The notes: generated by a model not told the origin, from the letters alone. DNA of 45,713 bases from Syntrophales bacterium (GCA_023229765.1 JALNYO010000031.1:1-45713); one strand, 5' to 3'; positions 33,722-42,760 are shown, numbered from the stretch's first letter. A program made the numbers and translations.

Positions 33722-34927
33722 ATGGAACGAAGAGACTTTCTGAAAGTGGCGGCAGGGGCATCGGCAATTGTATTATGTCCGTTTGCCGAAGGCGTCGGGG
33801 CAGCTCCGAATCCCATTAAGACCAGACAATTTGCCTCTGGCGCTCCGACCAGGGTATTTCTGGCAGGTGTGGGCAAGGGCGCTTCCGAGCAAGATATAAA
33901 AACAGCGGTCCGAAATGCCGCCGAGGCGTCCACCGACTTTTCATGGCTGTCCAAGGGTGATGCCGTCTTCATCAAACCGGTAAATAATTCAGACAGCCCC
34001 TACCCCGCCACCACAAGCCCTGCAGCCATTGCCTCCATGATCGGACTCCTCAGGGAAAAGGGGGCGCGCAGGGTAATTGTGGGCGACATGTCCGGGGTCC
34101 GGAACCTGCGATTTTCTCCGAAATCTCTTTCCGGAAGCTCTCGCGCTTTGATGATTGCGTCAGGGTTGGCGAAGGCTGTTCAGACCTCTGGCGGAGAGCT
34201 GCACTGCTTCGAAGAAAGCGGGTGGGAGGCCTTTTATGAGGATTTTCCGTCTGCCGGTTCACACTGGAAGCGCGGCCTCATGATGCCCAATATTCTCAAG
34301 GAGATTCAGCACATCGTCCTGATGCCCCGCTGCTCCAGGCATGTATTGGCGGGGAGCTCATTGGGGCTGAAAGCCGCCGTGGGTTACTGGCGACATGACA
34401 CACGCCTGGAATATCACCGGGATGCGGCCACTCTGCAGGAGAAAACAGCCGAAGGCAATACGGTTGCGACCCTGAGGGATAAACAGCGCCTCGTGATTTC
34501 GGCGGCAGACAAGGTGCTTGCCACCTATGGTCCGGACAACGGTTATGTCTTTGAACCGGATCATGGTCTGATAATCGCCTCTGACTCGGTGGTGGCCCAC
34601 GACATGGTTTCGCTGGCCTGGCTTCTGGAAAACCGGCGCATTATGCCCGCTTCGGAAAGGGATGGTTTTATGGATACGAACAGGCTGATTCCCCAACTCG
34701 CCAATCGCATTGTGACCGGCTGGCTGGGCGGATGGGAAGCGGCTCTGGCGTCGGAAACAATGAACAAAGACAGCATCAACGCCATCTGGGATGACCGGGT
34801 ACTTGCCCGCAGCTACGAGCTCTTTGGGGGCGTCCCGGCCATTCTGCTGGAGTCGGCTAACAGCGCATTTCCGGAAGCCCTGAAGAATCGCCTGAGCAGG
34901 ATGACGGCAGTTCCGGCCTGGGCGTAA
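33722..34927 (+). CDS. DUF362 protein with Tat signal
   Basis: The 401-residue protein starts MERRDFLKVAAGASAIVLCP, a twin-arginine signal with RRDFLK and a hydrophobic stretch, so it is exported folded. The body has DUF362 features: GDAVFIKPVNNSDSPYPATT, GARRVIVGDMSGVRN, GLKAAVGYW and VISAADKVLATYG. DUF362 proteins often bind Fe-S clusters, but the CxxCxxC motifs of ferredoxin-linked members are absent. Function unknown. It starts 47 bp after the synthetase and may be co-transcribed with it. Confidence 0.85.
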   Translation: MERRDFLKVAAGASAIVLCPFAEGVGAAPNPIKTRQFASGAPTRVFLAGVGKGASEQDIKTAVRNAAEASTDFSWLSKGDAVFIKPVNNSDSPYPATTSPAAIASMIGLLREKGARRVIVGDMSGVRNLRFSPKSLSGSSRALMIASGLAKAVQTSGGELHCFEESGWEAFYEDFPSAGSHWKRGLMMPNILKEIQHIVLMPRCSRHVLAGSSLGLKAAVGYWRHDTRLEYHRDAATLQEKTAEGNTVATLRDKQRLVISAADKVLATYGPDNGYVFEPDHGLIIASDSVVAHDMVSLAWLLENRRIMPASERDGFMDTNRLIPQLANRIVTGWLGGWEAALASETMNKDSINAIWDDRVLARSYELFGGVPAILLESANSAFPEALKNRLSRMTAVPAWA

Positions 34928-35249
34928 TCGCCTGGATGCTATGGGCCTGTCCACAAATAACCTGAACATCTTGCATCTCATCTTTGGGCCATCTTTGGCT
35001 GCGACTCAATCACAAAATCCTCAACGTAGCGCTGCTACGTCTGCGGTTTTGTTCAATCGCCGCAACCAAATCTAACCCAAATCTGAGCGCAATCTTGCCC
35101 AGGTTATTTGTGGACAGGCCCTATGCAAGGTGCAGTCCATTAAAAAAGCCATTTAAAGCATTAGAAGAACGATTCCGGCGCAAAAGTGCGGGGAAGGCAT
35201 CTATTGAAGCGAAAACAGGGGGATGTCCTGCGCGGTGTCAGCGGTTTTG
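34928..35249. other. Gap between convergent genes containing the 179-bp palindrome
   Basis: Apart from the palindromic element at 34943-35121, positions 35122-35249 hold no recognisable feature. No gene is seen. Confidence 0.5.
34943..35121. repeat. 179-bp near-perfect palindromic element
   Basis: The outer 22 bp (34943-34964, starting GGGCCTGTCCACAAATAACC) recur as an exact inverted repeat at 35100-35121. The centre (35024-35040, ACGTAGC-GCT-GCTACGT) is also an exact palindrome, and both share the same midpoint at 35032. Between them the arms pair with mismatches (for example TGGCTGCGA with TCGCCGCAACCA). There is no open frame. It is unrelated to the five-copy repeat. Confidence 0.85.
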
Positions 35250-36494
35250 TCAACTGCCAGGAGGGGAGTTTTTCGCTTTACCGCCGTGGAAATCATCCCT
35301 TTCGATCAGCCACGACAGGGAGAATCCGAAAACCAGGCCCCAGAAAGGCGCACCGATGTTGAATATCGCAACATTGGCAACGGTAACGATGAAGGTCAGA
35401 AGCGCACCGAAGGTAAATCGGTCTTGAAACGCGGTCGAAAACGCCGTCTGCAGTACGCGCAGCATCGCAAGCCCGGCCAGCGTTGTGATGAAAGCCGGAG
35501 GGGTTGCCAGCATCAGGTGGGTAAAGAGGGGCGATAACAACCCGAATATCAGCGCGAGCAAGCCAACCAGCAAGCCCGCCGTGTAATGCCGTTCTTTTTT
35601 CCCCGATCCTGAAATGATCGCATTGACGGGTCCCGTCAGACAGGTTGACACTGTGCCGACCAGAGCGGCCACCATTGACCCCACGCCGCAGGCAACCGTG
35701 ATCGCATTGATCGGCGGCTGGTGCCCGGCAGTTTTGAGCACGGCGATCCCCTGACCGTTATGGACGACCAGCACCGTAATTGCCAGCGGCGCCACCAGTT
35801 CCACCATCGCCTTCCACGAAAATACCGGCGTATATAGATTAGGCCTTGCCAGATTAAGAAACTCTCCGTCCGCAGGTTGGAAAACCCCCAGGAAGGCAAT
35901 TGCCGCAACGCCTGCGAGCAGTGCGCCGATAAGGGGGGGCACGAGGCGGCCGAGACGCGGCAGGGCGCTCAGCGCGAGAAATGCCGCCGTCATTGGCGCG
36001 GCAATCCAGAAATTGTCACGGATCGTAAAGATCAGATCCAAATCGAAGCGCAGGAAAACCCCCGCGACCATGCCCATGACAATCGGCATCGGGATGGCTT
36101 CCATAGTGCGGCGCACCCACCCACTCAGGCCGAGTACGAGCATCAGCAGTCCTGTGGCGATAAAAGCGCCAATTACCTCAGGGAAAGTCAGATGGGCCAG
36201 CGCCGGTCCGACCAGAACCGTACCCGGAATAGTCCAGAAAAATACAAGCGGCTGGCGGTACAGCCAGCAGAAGCCGATGCTGATGAGCCCATTGATGAAG
36301 AAGGAACCGAATATCCACGAGGCGAGATCTGATTCGCTCAGGCCCCCGTGTGTTCCCACCGAGAGGATGATTGCCACCGGCGCCGAGGCCGCAAATATGA
36401 AAGCGACGAACGCGTTTATTGCGTATTCGGCGCCGAAATTCGATATTACTGAGCTCGGTTTGAGCAGGGGCCAGCGGGGCTTCTCAAGTTGCAT
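35250..36494 (-). CDS. benE: BenE-family benzoate/H+ symporter
   Basis: The 414-residue, strongly hydrophobic protein (about 11-12 helices) matches BenE: VAFIFAASAPVAIILSVGTH, QPLVFFWTIPGTVLVGPALA, PMPIVMGMVAGVFLRF and VTVACGVGSMVAALVGTVST. BenE carriers import benzoate with protons; substrate here is by family only. In an aromatic-degrading syntroph this could serve benzoate uptake or efflux. The ATG at 36494 has no strong ribosome-binding site close by (AAGAAGAAACC). Confidence 0.88.
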   Translation of the reverse strand: MQLEKPRWPLLKPSSVISNFGAEYAINAFVAFIFAASAPVAIILSVGTHGGLSESDLASWIFGSFFINGLISIGFCWLYRQPLVFFWTIPGTVLVGPALAHLTFPEVIGAFIATGLLMLVLGLSGWVRRTMEAIPMPIVMGMVAGVFLRFDLDLIFTIRDNFWIAAPMTAAFLALSALPRLGRLVPPLIGALLAGVAAIAFLGVFQPADGEFLNLARPNLYTPVFSWKAMVELVAPLAITVLVVHNGQGIAVLKTAGHQPPINAITVACGVGSMVAALVGTVSTCLTGPVNAIISGSGKKERHYTAGLLVGLLALIFGLLSPLFTHLMLATPPAFITTLAGLAMLRVLQTAFSTAFQDRFTFGALLTFIVTVANVAIFNIGAPFWGLVFGFSLSWLIERDDFHGGKAKNSPPGS

Positions 36495-36541
36495 GGTTTC
36501 TTCTTAACGTAAGCCTCCTTAAGGAAGGGGCAATCGAACTT

Positions 36542-36579
36542 CATCAGGCGCATCTCCGGATGCGGCGCACTATCTGATG
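36542..36579 (-). other. Nested hairpin in the benE leader
   Basis: On the minus strand CATCAG (36579-36574) pairs with CTGATG (36547-36542), enclosing a second exact hairpin CGCATC-CGGA-GATGCG (36564-36549). It lies 48 bp upstream of the benE start, within its likely 5' leader. I do not match it to a known riboswitch. Confidence 0.4.
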
Positions 36580-36763
36580 CGGGTTTGCAAGGCATTGCTT
36601 TTGACGGGCGGGACTATATGCAACAACGGATTCTTCTGTCAAGGCAATATTGGCCGCAAAAGATGCTCTGAGTCGTCGTTGCTGAGGGAAGGCTGCAAGC
36701 AGTTGCGAACGTCTTTGGGGAATCAATTAAGGAAAAAGCTATTTCCGGTCTTTTTTCTGCGGG

Positions 36764-36786
36764 CGCCTGAATAAGGCGGTTTTTTG
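36764..36786 (+). terminator. Intrinsic terminator without an obvious upstream gene
   Basis: CGCCT (36764-36768), loop GAATA, AGGCG (36774-36778), then G and six T (36780-36785). No plus-strand gene lies between 34927 and here, so it ends an unrecognised transcript or is a relic. It sits 125 bp before the TPR-like gene. Confidence 0.5.
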
Positions 36787-36910
36787 TTTGCTATTTTCAG
36801 ATAAGATGCTATCGGATGGAAGAATTTTACCTTGATTCGCGCAATGTGTTTTGCGATTGGATTATTATCGAAAAAAGAGGGTTTTAAAATTACAGGGATG
36901 ATTATCAGAT

Positions 36911-37870
36911 ATGGAACAGATGCCGCTTTTTCTTGATGAATTTGTTTTGCTGAATGACGCCGCGAACGCTCTCAACGAACTGCGCCTCGATGAGGCACAG
37001 GTTTTATTGACCGACTACCGCAATCTCTATCCCGCCAACAGAGAAGATGTGGAAGAGAAGTTGCGGATCGTCCGGTTTTTGCAGGAGCAGTTGGGCTTGC
37101 TGCCGTCCGCCGGCCCGGAACTGCCCAGTTTGCTGTTTCAAATCTGGCGCTCCTTCGAGTCTTTCTGCGGTGCGCTGGCGCACAATGCCCGGGCGCCGGA
37201 AAAGCTCCGTCGCCGTTTTTTCCGGCGGATCAACGCCGCCGTTGAAAATTCCTCATTAACGGATGATTCCCTGCTGGCTGCGGATATCCCCGTTGGCTAC
37301 GGTTATATTCAGACCGGCGAATATGAGCGGGCGATCCGCTCTCTGCAAATCGGCCTGCTCTCAATAAGGGAAAGTGCCCCCCTTTTTGGCTATCTTGGCG
37401 ATGCCTGGTGGGGCCGTGGCAACCGGGAGACAGCGCGGCAGCTCTATTTTGAGGCCTGCCTTATAGCCCCTTGCGCCATTGACTGGCAACATCTGCGCGA
37501 CGAGGAGCTGAAAGAACTGTTGGAACTCCTCCCCGACGAATATAACTGGAAGCCGGCTCTGGCCGGCGAATGGCTCCCCGTCTGCGCGTACATCCGGGGA
37601 ATCTTCAAGCCCAAAATGATCAGAATACTTGATGAATTAAGCGTTTTCACCGAAAGGTACCGGGAGCTGCAGAAGGCCTTTCGCCGCAGTCCCGAACCCG
37701 TTATTGCCGCCCGCATCTTCACGAAAGGCATCGTCCTTTGCGACAACGAGCCTTTTTTACGGAATATCCGCGGCATTGATTTCGCTGATATCCGGCGGGA
37801 GATGAAATCTGCCGCTCCCGTCCTTTTCGCGGAATATATGAAGGAACTGGAACGGCGAAGGCGTATTTGA
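36911..37870 (+). CDS. Hypothetical protein with TPR-like helical repeats
   Basis: The 319-residue soluble protein is mostly helical. Segments ALNELRLDEAQVLLTDYRNL (about residues 18-37), YIQTGEYERAIRSLQIGLLS (about 136-155) and YLGDAWWGRGNRETARQLYF (about 160-179) have the spacing of tetratricopeptide repeats, which mediate protein contacts. It has no signal peptide, membrane segment or catalytic motif that I recognise. It is isolated, 391 bp before the aro operon, and its function is unknown. Confidence 0.75.
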   Translation: MEQMPLFLDEFVLLNDAANALNELRLDEAQVLLTDYRNLYPANREDVEEKLRIVRFLQEQLGLLPSAGPELPSLLFQIWRSFESFCGALAHNARAPEKLRRRFFRRINAAVENSSLTDDSLLAADIPVGYGYIQTGEYERAIRSLQIGLLSIRESAPLFGYLGDAWWGRGNRETARQLYFEACLIAPCAIDWQHLRDEELKELLELLPDEYNWKPALAGEWLPVCAYIRGIFKPKMIRILDELSVFTERYRELQKAFRRSPEPVIAARIFTKGIVLCDNEPFLRNIRGIDFADIRREMKSAAPVLFAEYMKELERRRRI

Positions 37871-38042
37871 CGTTTATATTGCGTAACTACTTAATATCAC
37901 GCCAAGTATCGTCAGGAAATGTTCTTGCGGGGGCTGTAATAAAATTTTGCTGTACTAAAATTTTTCTTGACAAGATAAAAAACATGTGGTCAGTAAGCGC
38001 CGTAAATGAGGTTTGGGGTTCATAAATATTTAGGCGAGATGT

Positions 38043-38152
38043 AAGTTAAATGGGCAGAGCGAATGTTTTTTCCGAAAGCTGGTATTGGTTTTATTACTTT
38101 ATCGGATCGGTCTGCCCGGCGCTCAGGGGGAAGTAAGGAACCAACTTAACTT
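38043..38152 (+). ncRNA. Putative structured leader RNA of the aro operon
   Basis: AAGTTAA (38043-38049) can pair with TTAACTT (38146-38152), enclosing GGGCAGA (38052-38058) with TCTGCCC (38111-38117). Within that, CCGAAAG (38072-38078) and CTTTATCGG (38097-38105) pair with a two-base bulge. Directly downstream are two terminator hairpins and aroF. It looks like a riboswitch- or attenuator-like leader or a separate small RNA; no known class is recognised. Confidence 0.4.
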
Positions 38153-38156
38153 AACC

Positions 38157-38197
38157 AAGCCATGGACAGACGGAAAGACGCTGCCCATGGCTTTTTT
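38157..38197 (+). terminator. First terminator-like hairpin upstream of aroF
   Basis: AAGCCATGG (38157-38165) and CCATGGCTT (38185-38193) are exact complements; the T-run covers 38192-38197. It has a long 19-base loop. Confidence 0.7.
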
Positions 38198-38204
38198 GTT
38201 TTCA

Positions 38205-38243
38205 GGCTGTGGGAAGAGCGCCGAGCTCGCCACGGCCTTTTTT
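38205..38243 (+). terminator. Second terminator-like hairpin upstream of aroF
   Basis: GGCTGTGG (38205-38212) pairs with CCACGGCC (38230-38237, one G-U pair), with an inner stem GAGC-GCCGA-GCTC, followed by six T (38238-38243). It ends five bases before the aroF ribosome-binding site, so it must be read through for the operon to be expressed from upstream. Confidence 0.75.
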
Positions 38244-38260
38244 ATTACAGGAGGCAAAAG

Positions 38261-39289
38261 ATGATTATCCTGATGAAAAAAAACTCAACAAAAGAAGATA
38301 TCAACGAGGTAACGGCATGGATTGAATCGGCTGGCTACAGACCCCACATTTCCGAGGGGGTGGAACGGACAATCATCGGCGCCGTCGGGAACGATCAGGG
38401 CAGGGTTCTGCTGAAATCTGTCGCTTTCTTGCGCGGAGTGGAAAAGGTTGTACCGATCCTCAAACCCTATAAGCTCGCGGGGAGGGAATTCCAGGAAAAA
38501 GATACGATTGTCCGAGTCGGCAATGTGGAAATCGGGGGGCCGCAGTTTACCGTAATAGCCGGTCCCTGCTCAATCGAAAGCGCGGAACAGATGATGGAAA
38601 GCGGGTACATCGCCAAAAAGGCGGGCGCCCACGTTCTGCGGGGTGGCGCCTTCAAACCGCGCACCTCGCCCTATAGCTTTCAGGGGATGGGGGAAGAAGG
38701 GCTGAAAATACTGAAAAATGTGGGCGAGAAAATGGGCATGCCGGTCGTGACAGAGGTCATGGATACGAAGGATATCGATCTGATTGAGGATTACAGCGAC
38801 ATGTTTCAGATCGGCGCCCGCAATGTTCAGAATTTTGCCCTGCTGAAAAGGGTTGGCATGTCCCGTAAGCCGGTGCTGCTGAAGCGGGGCATGATGACGA
38901 CAATCGAGGAGCTGCTGATGTCCGCCGAATACATCCTCTCCGGGGGAAACAACCAGGTGATACTATGCGAGCGGGGGATCCGCACTTTCGAGACCGCTAC
39001 CCGCAACACCCTCGATATAAGCGCCGTTCCCGTCATCAAAGAGTTGACTCACCTGCCGGTGATTATTGACCCCAGCCATGCCGCCGGCCATGCGAAGTAC
39101 ATCATTCCGCTCACCCGTGCGGCGGTTGCCGTAGGGGCGCATGGCGCGATCATCGAGATTCATCCGGAACCGGAAAAGGCCCTTTCCGACGGGCCGCAGT
39201 CATTGCGCCCCGAGGTTTTCTACCGGCTGATGGACGAGGTAAGGATTATGCAGGACGCCATGCAGAACAAAATAGGGAAGCTGTCATGA
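38261..39289 (+). CDS. aroF: 3-deoxy-7-phosphoheptulonate (DAHP) synthase, type I-beta
   Basis: The 342-residue enzyme joins phosphoenolpyruvate and erythrose 4-phosphate, the first shikimate step. ATG 38261 follows AGGAGG; longer readings run back through the terminator hairpins and are rejected. The N-terminal ~70 residues (MIILMKKNSTKEDINEVTAW) form the ferredoxin-like regulatory domain seen in Thermotoga-type DAHP synthases. The barrel contains VIAGPCSIES, LRGGAFKPRTSPYSFQG, QIGARNVQNF, LLKRGM, CERGIRTFE and DPSHAAGH. It overlaps aroB by 4 bp. Confidence 0.96.
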   Translation: MIILMKKNSTKEDINEVTAWIESAGYRPHISEGVERTIIGAVGNDQGRVLLKSVAFLRGVEKVVPILKPYKLAGREFQEKDTIVRVGNVEIGGPQFTVIAGPCSIESAEQMMESGYIAKKAGAHVLRGGAFKPRTSPYSFQGMGEEGLKILKNVGEKMGMPVVTEVMDTKDIDLIEDYSDMFQIGARNVQNFALLKRVGMSRKPVLLKRGMMTTIEELLMSAEYILSGGNNQVILCERGIRTFETATRNTLDISAVPVIKELTHLPVIIDPSHAAGHAKYIIPLTRAAVAVGAHGAIIEIHPEPEKALSDGPQSLRPEVFYRLMDEVRIMQDAMQNKIGKLS

Positions 39290-40401
39290 GAAAGCTTGAA
39301 TTAACGCTTAAAAAGAGCCGTGACGACTCCTATCAGATTAATATCGGCGAGGGGATTCTGGACTGGGCAGGGATGACGCTGGGCAAAAGCGGAACCGCCA
39401 GCCACTGTGTGGTCGTAACGGACAGCACGATTGACGCCCTGCATGGAGAGCGGGTGCAAAAGGCCCTGGAAAAAGCGGGGCTCCGGATAGAGCGGATCGT
39501 ACTGCCGCCGGGCGAAGAAACAAAGACGATGGCTTCCGTGCTTGAGGTTGCCGAGCGCCTGATCTCCCTCGGTGCGGACCGGCAAACGCTGCTCGTTGCT
39601 CTCGGGGGAGGCGTGATCGGCGATCTGACCGGTTTTGTCGCTTCGCTCTATATGAGGGGCATTCCCTTTGTCCAGATGCCAACTACCCTGCTTGCCCAAG
39701 TGGACAGCAGCATCGGCGGAAAAACTGGGGTTGACGCCGTCTCCGGGAAAAATATCCTGGGAACCTTCTATCAACCCCAAGGGGTCTTTATTGATACAGA
39801 GTTTTTAAAAACTCTTCCCGACGCGATTTTCCGGAGCGGTTTTGCCGAGGTGATCAAATACGGCGCCATAGAAAATCCCTCCCTTCTCAAAGATATCGAA
39901 AAAGCCGCCGGTAAAAACGGCCTTCGGGACTCTTCGTTCCTGACAAGCATAGTGATTGAAGCCTGCCGGATCAAGAAGAGCATTGTGGAGCTCGATGAGC
40001 GGGAAGGGGGGCTGCGGCGGATTCTAAATTTTGGGCACACCATTGGCCACGCAGTGGAGGCGACATCCGGCTACAAGCTATCCCACGGCGAAGCGGTGGC
40101 GATCGGCATGGCGGCTGCGGCGCGCCTTTCCGAAAAACTCCACGGTCTGCCGGCAGGCGACGGGGAAAGAATCAAATCCGTGCTCCGCGCAGTCGGGTTT
40201 CAATACATGATTCCAGCGGGTATTGATATTGATGCCATTCTTGCACGGTTGTCCATGGACAAAAAAGCGGAGCTTAATGTCCATGAAGGGGGGGGAAAAA
40301 TAATCAATTTTGTCATGATCCGCAGATTGGGCAAACCATTCATCCAGGGAGGCATCCGGGAAGAAATCCTGAGAGAAACGCTGGAGGAACTTAGCTTATG
40401 A
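39286..40401 (+). CDS. aroB: 3-dehydroquinate synthase
   Basis: The 371-residue NAD- and metal-dependent enzyme closes the ring of DAHP. Motifs: LPPGEETKTMASVLEVAERL, VALGGGVIGDLTGFVASLYM (about residues 104-123), MPTTLLAQVDSSIGGKTGVD and the metal His residues in LNFGHTIGHAVE and SHGEAVAIGM. It overlaps both neighbours by 4 bp (ATGA), indicating translational coupling. Confidence 0.96.
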   Translation: MRKLELTLKKSRDDSYQINIGEGILDWAGMTLGKSGTASHCVVVTDSTIDALHGERVQKALEKAGLRIERIVLPPGEETKTMASVLEVAERLISLGADRQTLLVALGGGVIGDLTGFVASLYMRGIPFVQMPTTLLAQVDSSIGGKTGVDAVSGKNILGTFYQPQGVFIDTEFLKTLPDAIFRSGFAEVIKYGAIENPSLLKDIEKAAGKNGLRDSSFLTSIVIEACRIKKSIVELDEREGGLRRILNFGHTIGHAVEATSGYKLSHGEAVAIGMAAAARLSEKLHGLPAGDGERIKSVLRAVGFQYMIPAGIDIDAILARLSMDKKAELNVHEGGGKIINFVMIRRLGKPFIQGGIREEILRETLEELSL

Positions 40402-41498
40402 GCGAAAATGCCCTCCAAGAGTTAAGGGAAAGAATTACCGGGGTTGATCGCGAAATCATCAGGCTTCTCAATGAGCGCGCCTCCTTGTCGCTTCAGATCG
40501 GCAGAATCAAAAAAGAGGCCGGCCGGGAAATCTACGACCCGTCCCAGGAGGAGAATATTTACCGCAATATCGTGGGAAATACTGCAGGAGTTTTGCCCGA
40601 CTGCTCCCTGAAAAATATTTTTCGGGAGATTATCTCCTCTTCGCGGGCCCTGCAGGCGCCGGTTAGCGTCGCCTATCTGGGGCCGGAGGCCTCTTTCAGC
40701 CATCAGGCAGCATTGGCTCATTTCGGCAACAGCATCACGGCCGCGCCCAGGGCCGCAATTGCCGATGTTTTCAACAGTGTCGAAAAGAAGGAAAATGATT
40801 GGGGGATTGTTCCCATAGAAAATTCCACGGAAGGCTCGGTGAAGGCAACGCTGGATCGTCTGATCGCGACCCCGCTTGTCATACGGGCGGAGGTTTTTTT
40901 ACGGATACGGCTTTGTCTGCTGTCCAATTGCAACGAGAGGGGGGATATTCAAAAGGTTTATTCGCATCCCCAGGCCCTGGCGCAATCCCAGCAGTGGCTC
41001 CGCAGATACCTGCCGGTCGCTTCCCTCATTGAGGTGGAAAGCACGGCGGGGGCGGCCCGCAGGGCGCTTGCCGATCCGTCCGGGGCTGCCGTCGGCAGCA
41101 GTCTGGCCGCTGATTTCTACAACCTCAAAATTATGGCAGAGGGCATTGAAGACAGCCCTCTCAACACGACCCGTTTTTTTGTCATCGGGACAAAACCGGC
41201 CCGGCAGGAAGCGGGGGACACGGAAAAAAGCAAGACCTCAATCCTTTTTGGAACGGCTCATGCGGCCGGGGCCCTGCAGCATGCCCTTGCTCCCTTTGCC
41301 GGGGCGGGAATAAGTCTGACCAGAATCGAATCCTGGCCCATGAAGGAGCGACTTTGGGAATATCTCTTCTTTGCCGATTTCACCGGCCATGTCGAAGAGG
41401 AAAAGACGCGGCGGTGCCTGGAGGAACTCAGGGGACGGACTGCATTTCTCAAGATACTTGGTTCCTATCCGCGAGGCGCTGAAGGGGAGCAGTCGTAA
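40398..41498 (+). CDS. pheA: Bifunctional chorismate mutase/prephenate dehydratase
   Basis: The 366-residue protein has an AroQ chorismate mutase domain (ELRERITGVDREIIRLLNER, residues about 8-27), a prephenate dehydratase domain (VAYLGPEASFSHQAALAHFG near 91; GIVPIENSTEGSVKATLD near 134; NTTRFFVIG near 256) and a C-terminal ACT domain for phenylalanine feedback. The usual ESRP motif of the ACT domain reads ESWP here, which could alter Phe sensing. The stop overlaps the aroA start (TAATG). Confidence 0.95.
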   Translation: MSENALQELRERITGVDREIIRLLNERASLSLQIGRIKKEAGREIYDPSQEENIYRNIVGNTAGVLPDCSLKNIFREIISSSRALQAPVSVAYLGPEASFSHQAALAHFGNSITAAPRAAIADVFNSVEKKENDWGIVPIENSTEGSVKATLDRLIATPLVIRAEVFLRIRLCLLSNCNERGDIQKVYSHPQALAQSQQWLRRYLPVASLIEVESTAGAARRALADPSGAAVGSSLAADFYNLKIMAEGIEDSPLNTTRFFVIGTKPARQEAGDTEKSKTSILFGTAHAAGALQHALAPFAGAGISLTRIESWPMKERLWEYLFFADFTGHVEEEKTRRCLEELRGRTAFLKILGSYPRGAEGEQS

Positions 41499-42760
41499 TG
41501 ATCGCCATTAAACCACTCGCAAATCTCAAGGCGGTTGTAGGCTTGCCGGGTTCGAAGAGTCTGACGCAGCGGGCGATGGCGATCGCCGCTCTGGCCCAGG
41601 GAGAGTCGCGGCTGAAGAATATCCTGATCGCCGACGATACGCTCATTCTTGCCGAGGCGCTCCGGAAGCTTGGTGTGGAAATAAGGCAGAGCGGCGCGGA
41701 TGTGGTAATACAAGGGGCGGGCGGGGCGATCTCCGGAACCGGCAGGGCGATGTCGCTTGGCAATAACGGCACAGCGCTGCGTCTGCTTGCGGGGATTGTC
41801 TCCCTGGGAAAGGGACAATTTTTGCTGACCGGCGACAACCGCCTCTGTGAGCGGCCCTTGAAACCGCTGCTGGATGCCCTTGCCGTTCTTGGTGTAGAGA
41901 GCCATACTGAAGGAGAAAAAGGTTATCCGCCGGTAACGATCGTCGGAGGAGGGCTGCGGGGCGGCAAGGTTGTGCTGTGCGATATCGGAAGCAGCCAGTA
42001 CGTGTCCTCGCTGCTGATTGCCGCCCCATACGCTGCCGGGGCGATAACGATTGTCCTGGAGGGGCGGATTCCCTCTTTGCCCTACATTGCACTGACGATC
42101 GAGACAATGGATGCGTTCGGCGTCAGGGTTGCCTCCGCCGGCGATAACCGTTACATCGTCCAAAGCGGACAATTCTATCGGGGACGGGAATTTACGATCG
42201 AGGGCGACGCCTCGAGCGCCTCCTACTTTTTTCTCGCAGCCGCTCTGCTGAAGGGCCGCATTCGGGTGGAAAACATCAATCCGCAAACGCGCCAGGGCGA
42301 TATCGGCTTTCTTGACCTTTTGGAGAATCTCGGCTGCGCGGTCAGCCGCGAAAATCAAGTTATTGAAGTGCTTGGGAAAAAAATGCCGAACGGGGAGATG
42401 GTATTTGATATGGCCAAAATGCCGGATATTGTCCCCTCGCTTGCGGTGCTCTGTGCGGCGCGCCAAGGCCGGAGCGTCATCCGCAATGTTGCCCATCTGC
42501 GGCTGAAGGAAAGCGATCGGATTGCCGCCCTGGCCGCGGAACTCCGCAAAACCGGAATCGCCGCCCTGGAAATGCCCGACGGCCTGATTATCGAAGGGGG
42601 AGTTCCCCACGGCGCGCGGATAAAAACGTACAACGACCACCGCATTGCGATGAGCTTTGCGATCCTGGGCCTGAGCGCGCCGGGGATGGAGATAGAAGAT
42701 GAGGCCTGCGTCGGGAAATCCTTTCCCGGGTTCTGGAAAGCTCTGGAGGGTCTGTATTAA
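41498..42760 (+). CDS. aroA: EPSP synthase (3-phosphoshikimate 1-carboxyvinyltransferase)
   Basis: The 420-residue enzyme adds the enolpyruvyl group to shikimate 3-phosphate. Seen are LPGSKSLTQRAMAIAALAQG (about residues 16-35), LGNNGTALRLLAGI (about 87-100, where many homologues have GNAGTA or GNSGT), EGDASSASYFFLAAALLKGR and KTYNDHRIAMSFAILGL with the conserved DHR. It is linked to both neighbours by TAATG overlaps. Confidence 0.96.
   Translation: MIAIKPLANLKAVVGLPGSKSLTQRAMAIAALAQGESRLKNILIADDTLILAEALRKLGVEIRQSGADVVIQGAGGAISGTGRAMSLGNNGTALRLLAGIVSLGKGQFLLTGDNRLCERPLKPLLDALAVLGVESHTEGEKGYPPVTIVGGGLRGGKVVLCDIGSSQYVSSLLIAAPYAAGAITIVLEGRIPSLPYIALTIETMDAFGVRVASAGDNRYIVQSGQFYRGREFTIEGDASSASYFFLAAALLKGRIRVENINPQTRQGDIGFLDLLENLGCAVSRENQVIEVLGKKMPNGEMVFDMAKMPDIVPSLAVLCAARQGRSVIRNVAHLRLKESDRIAALAAELRKTGIAALEMPDGLIIEGGVPHGARIKTYNDHRIAMSFAILGLSAPGMEIEDEACVGKSFPGFWKALEGLY

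Noticed and set aside
38162..38260. Longer N-terminus for aroF starting at 38162
   Set aside because: It would translate two terminator hairpins; a strong AGGAGG site and the family N-terminus mark ATG 38261.
38040..38260. T-box riboswitch or 6S RNA before aroF
   Set aside because: The T-box AGGGTGG core is absent and the folding does not show the large central bubble of 6S RNA; class left open.
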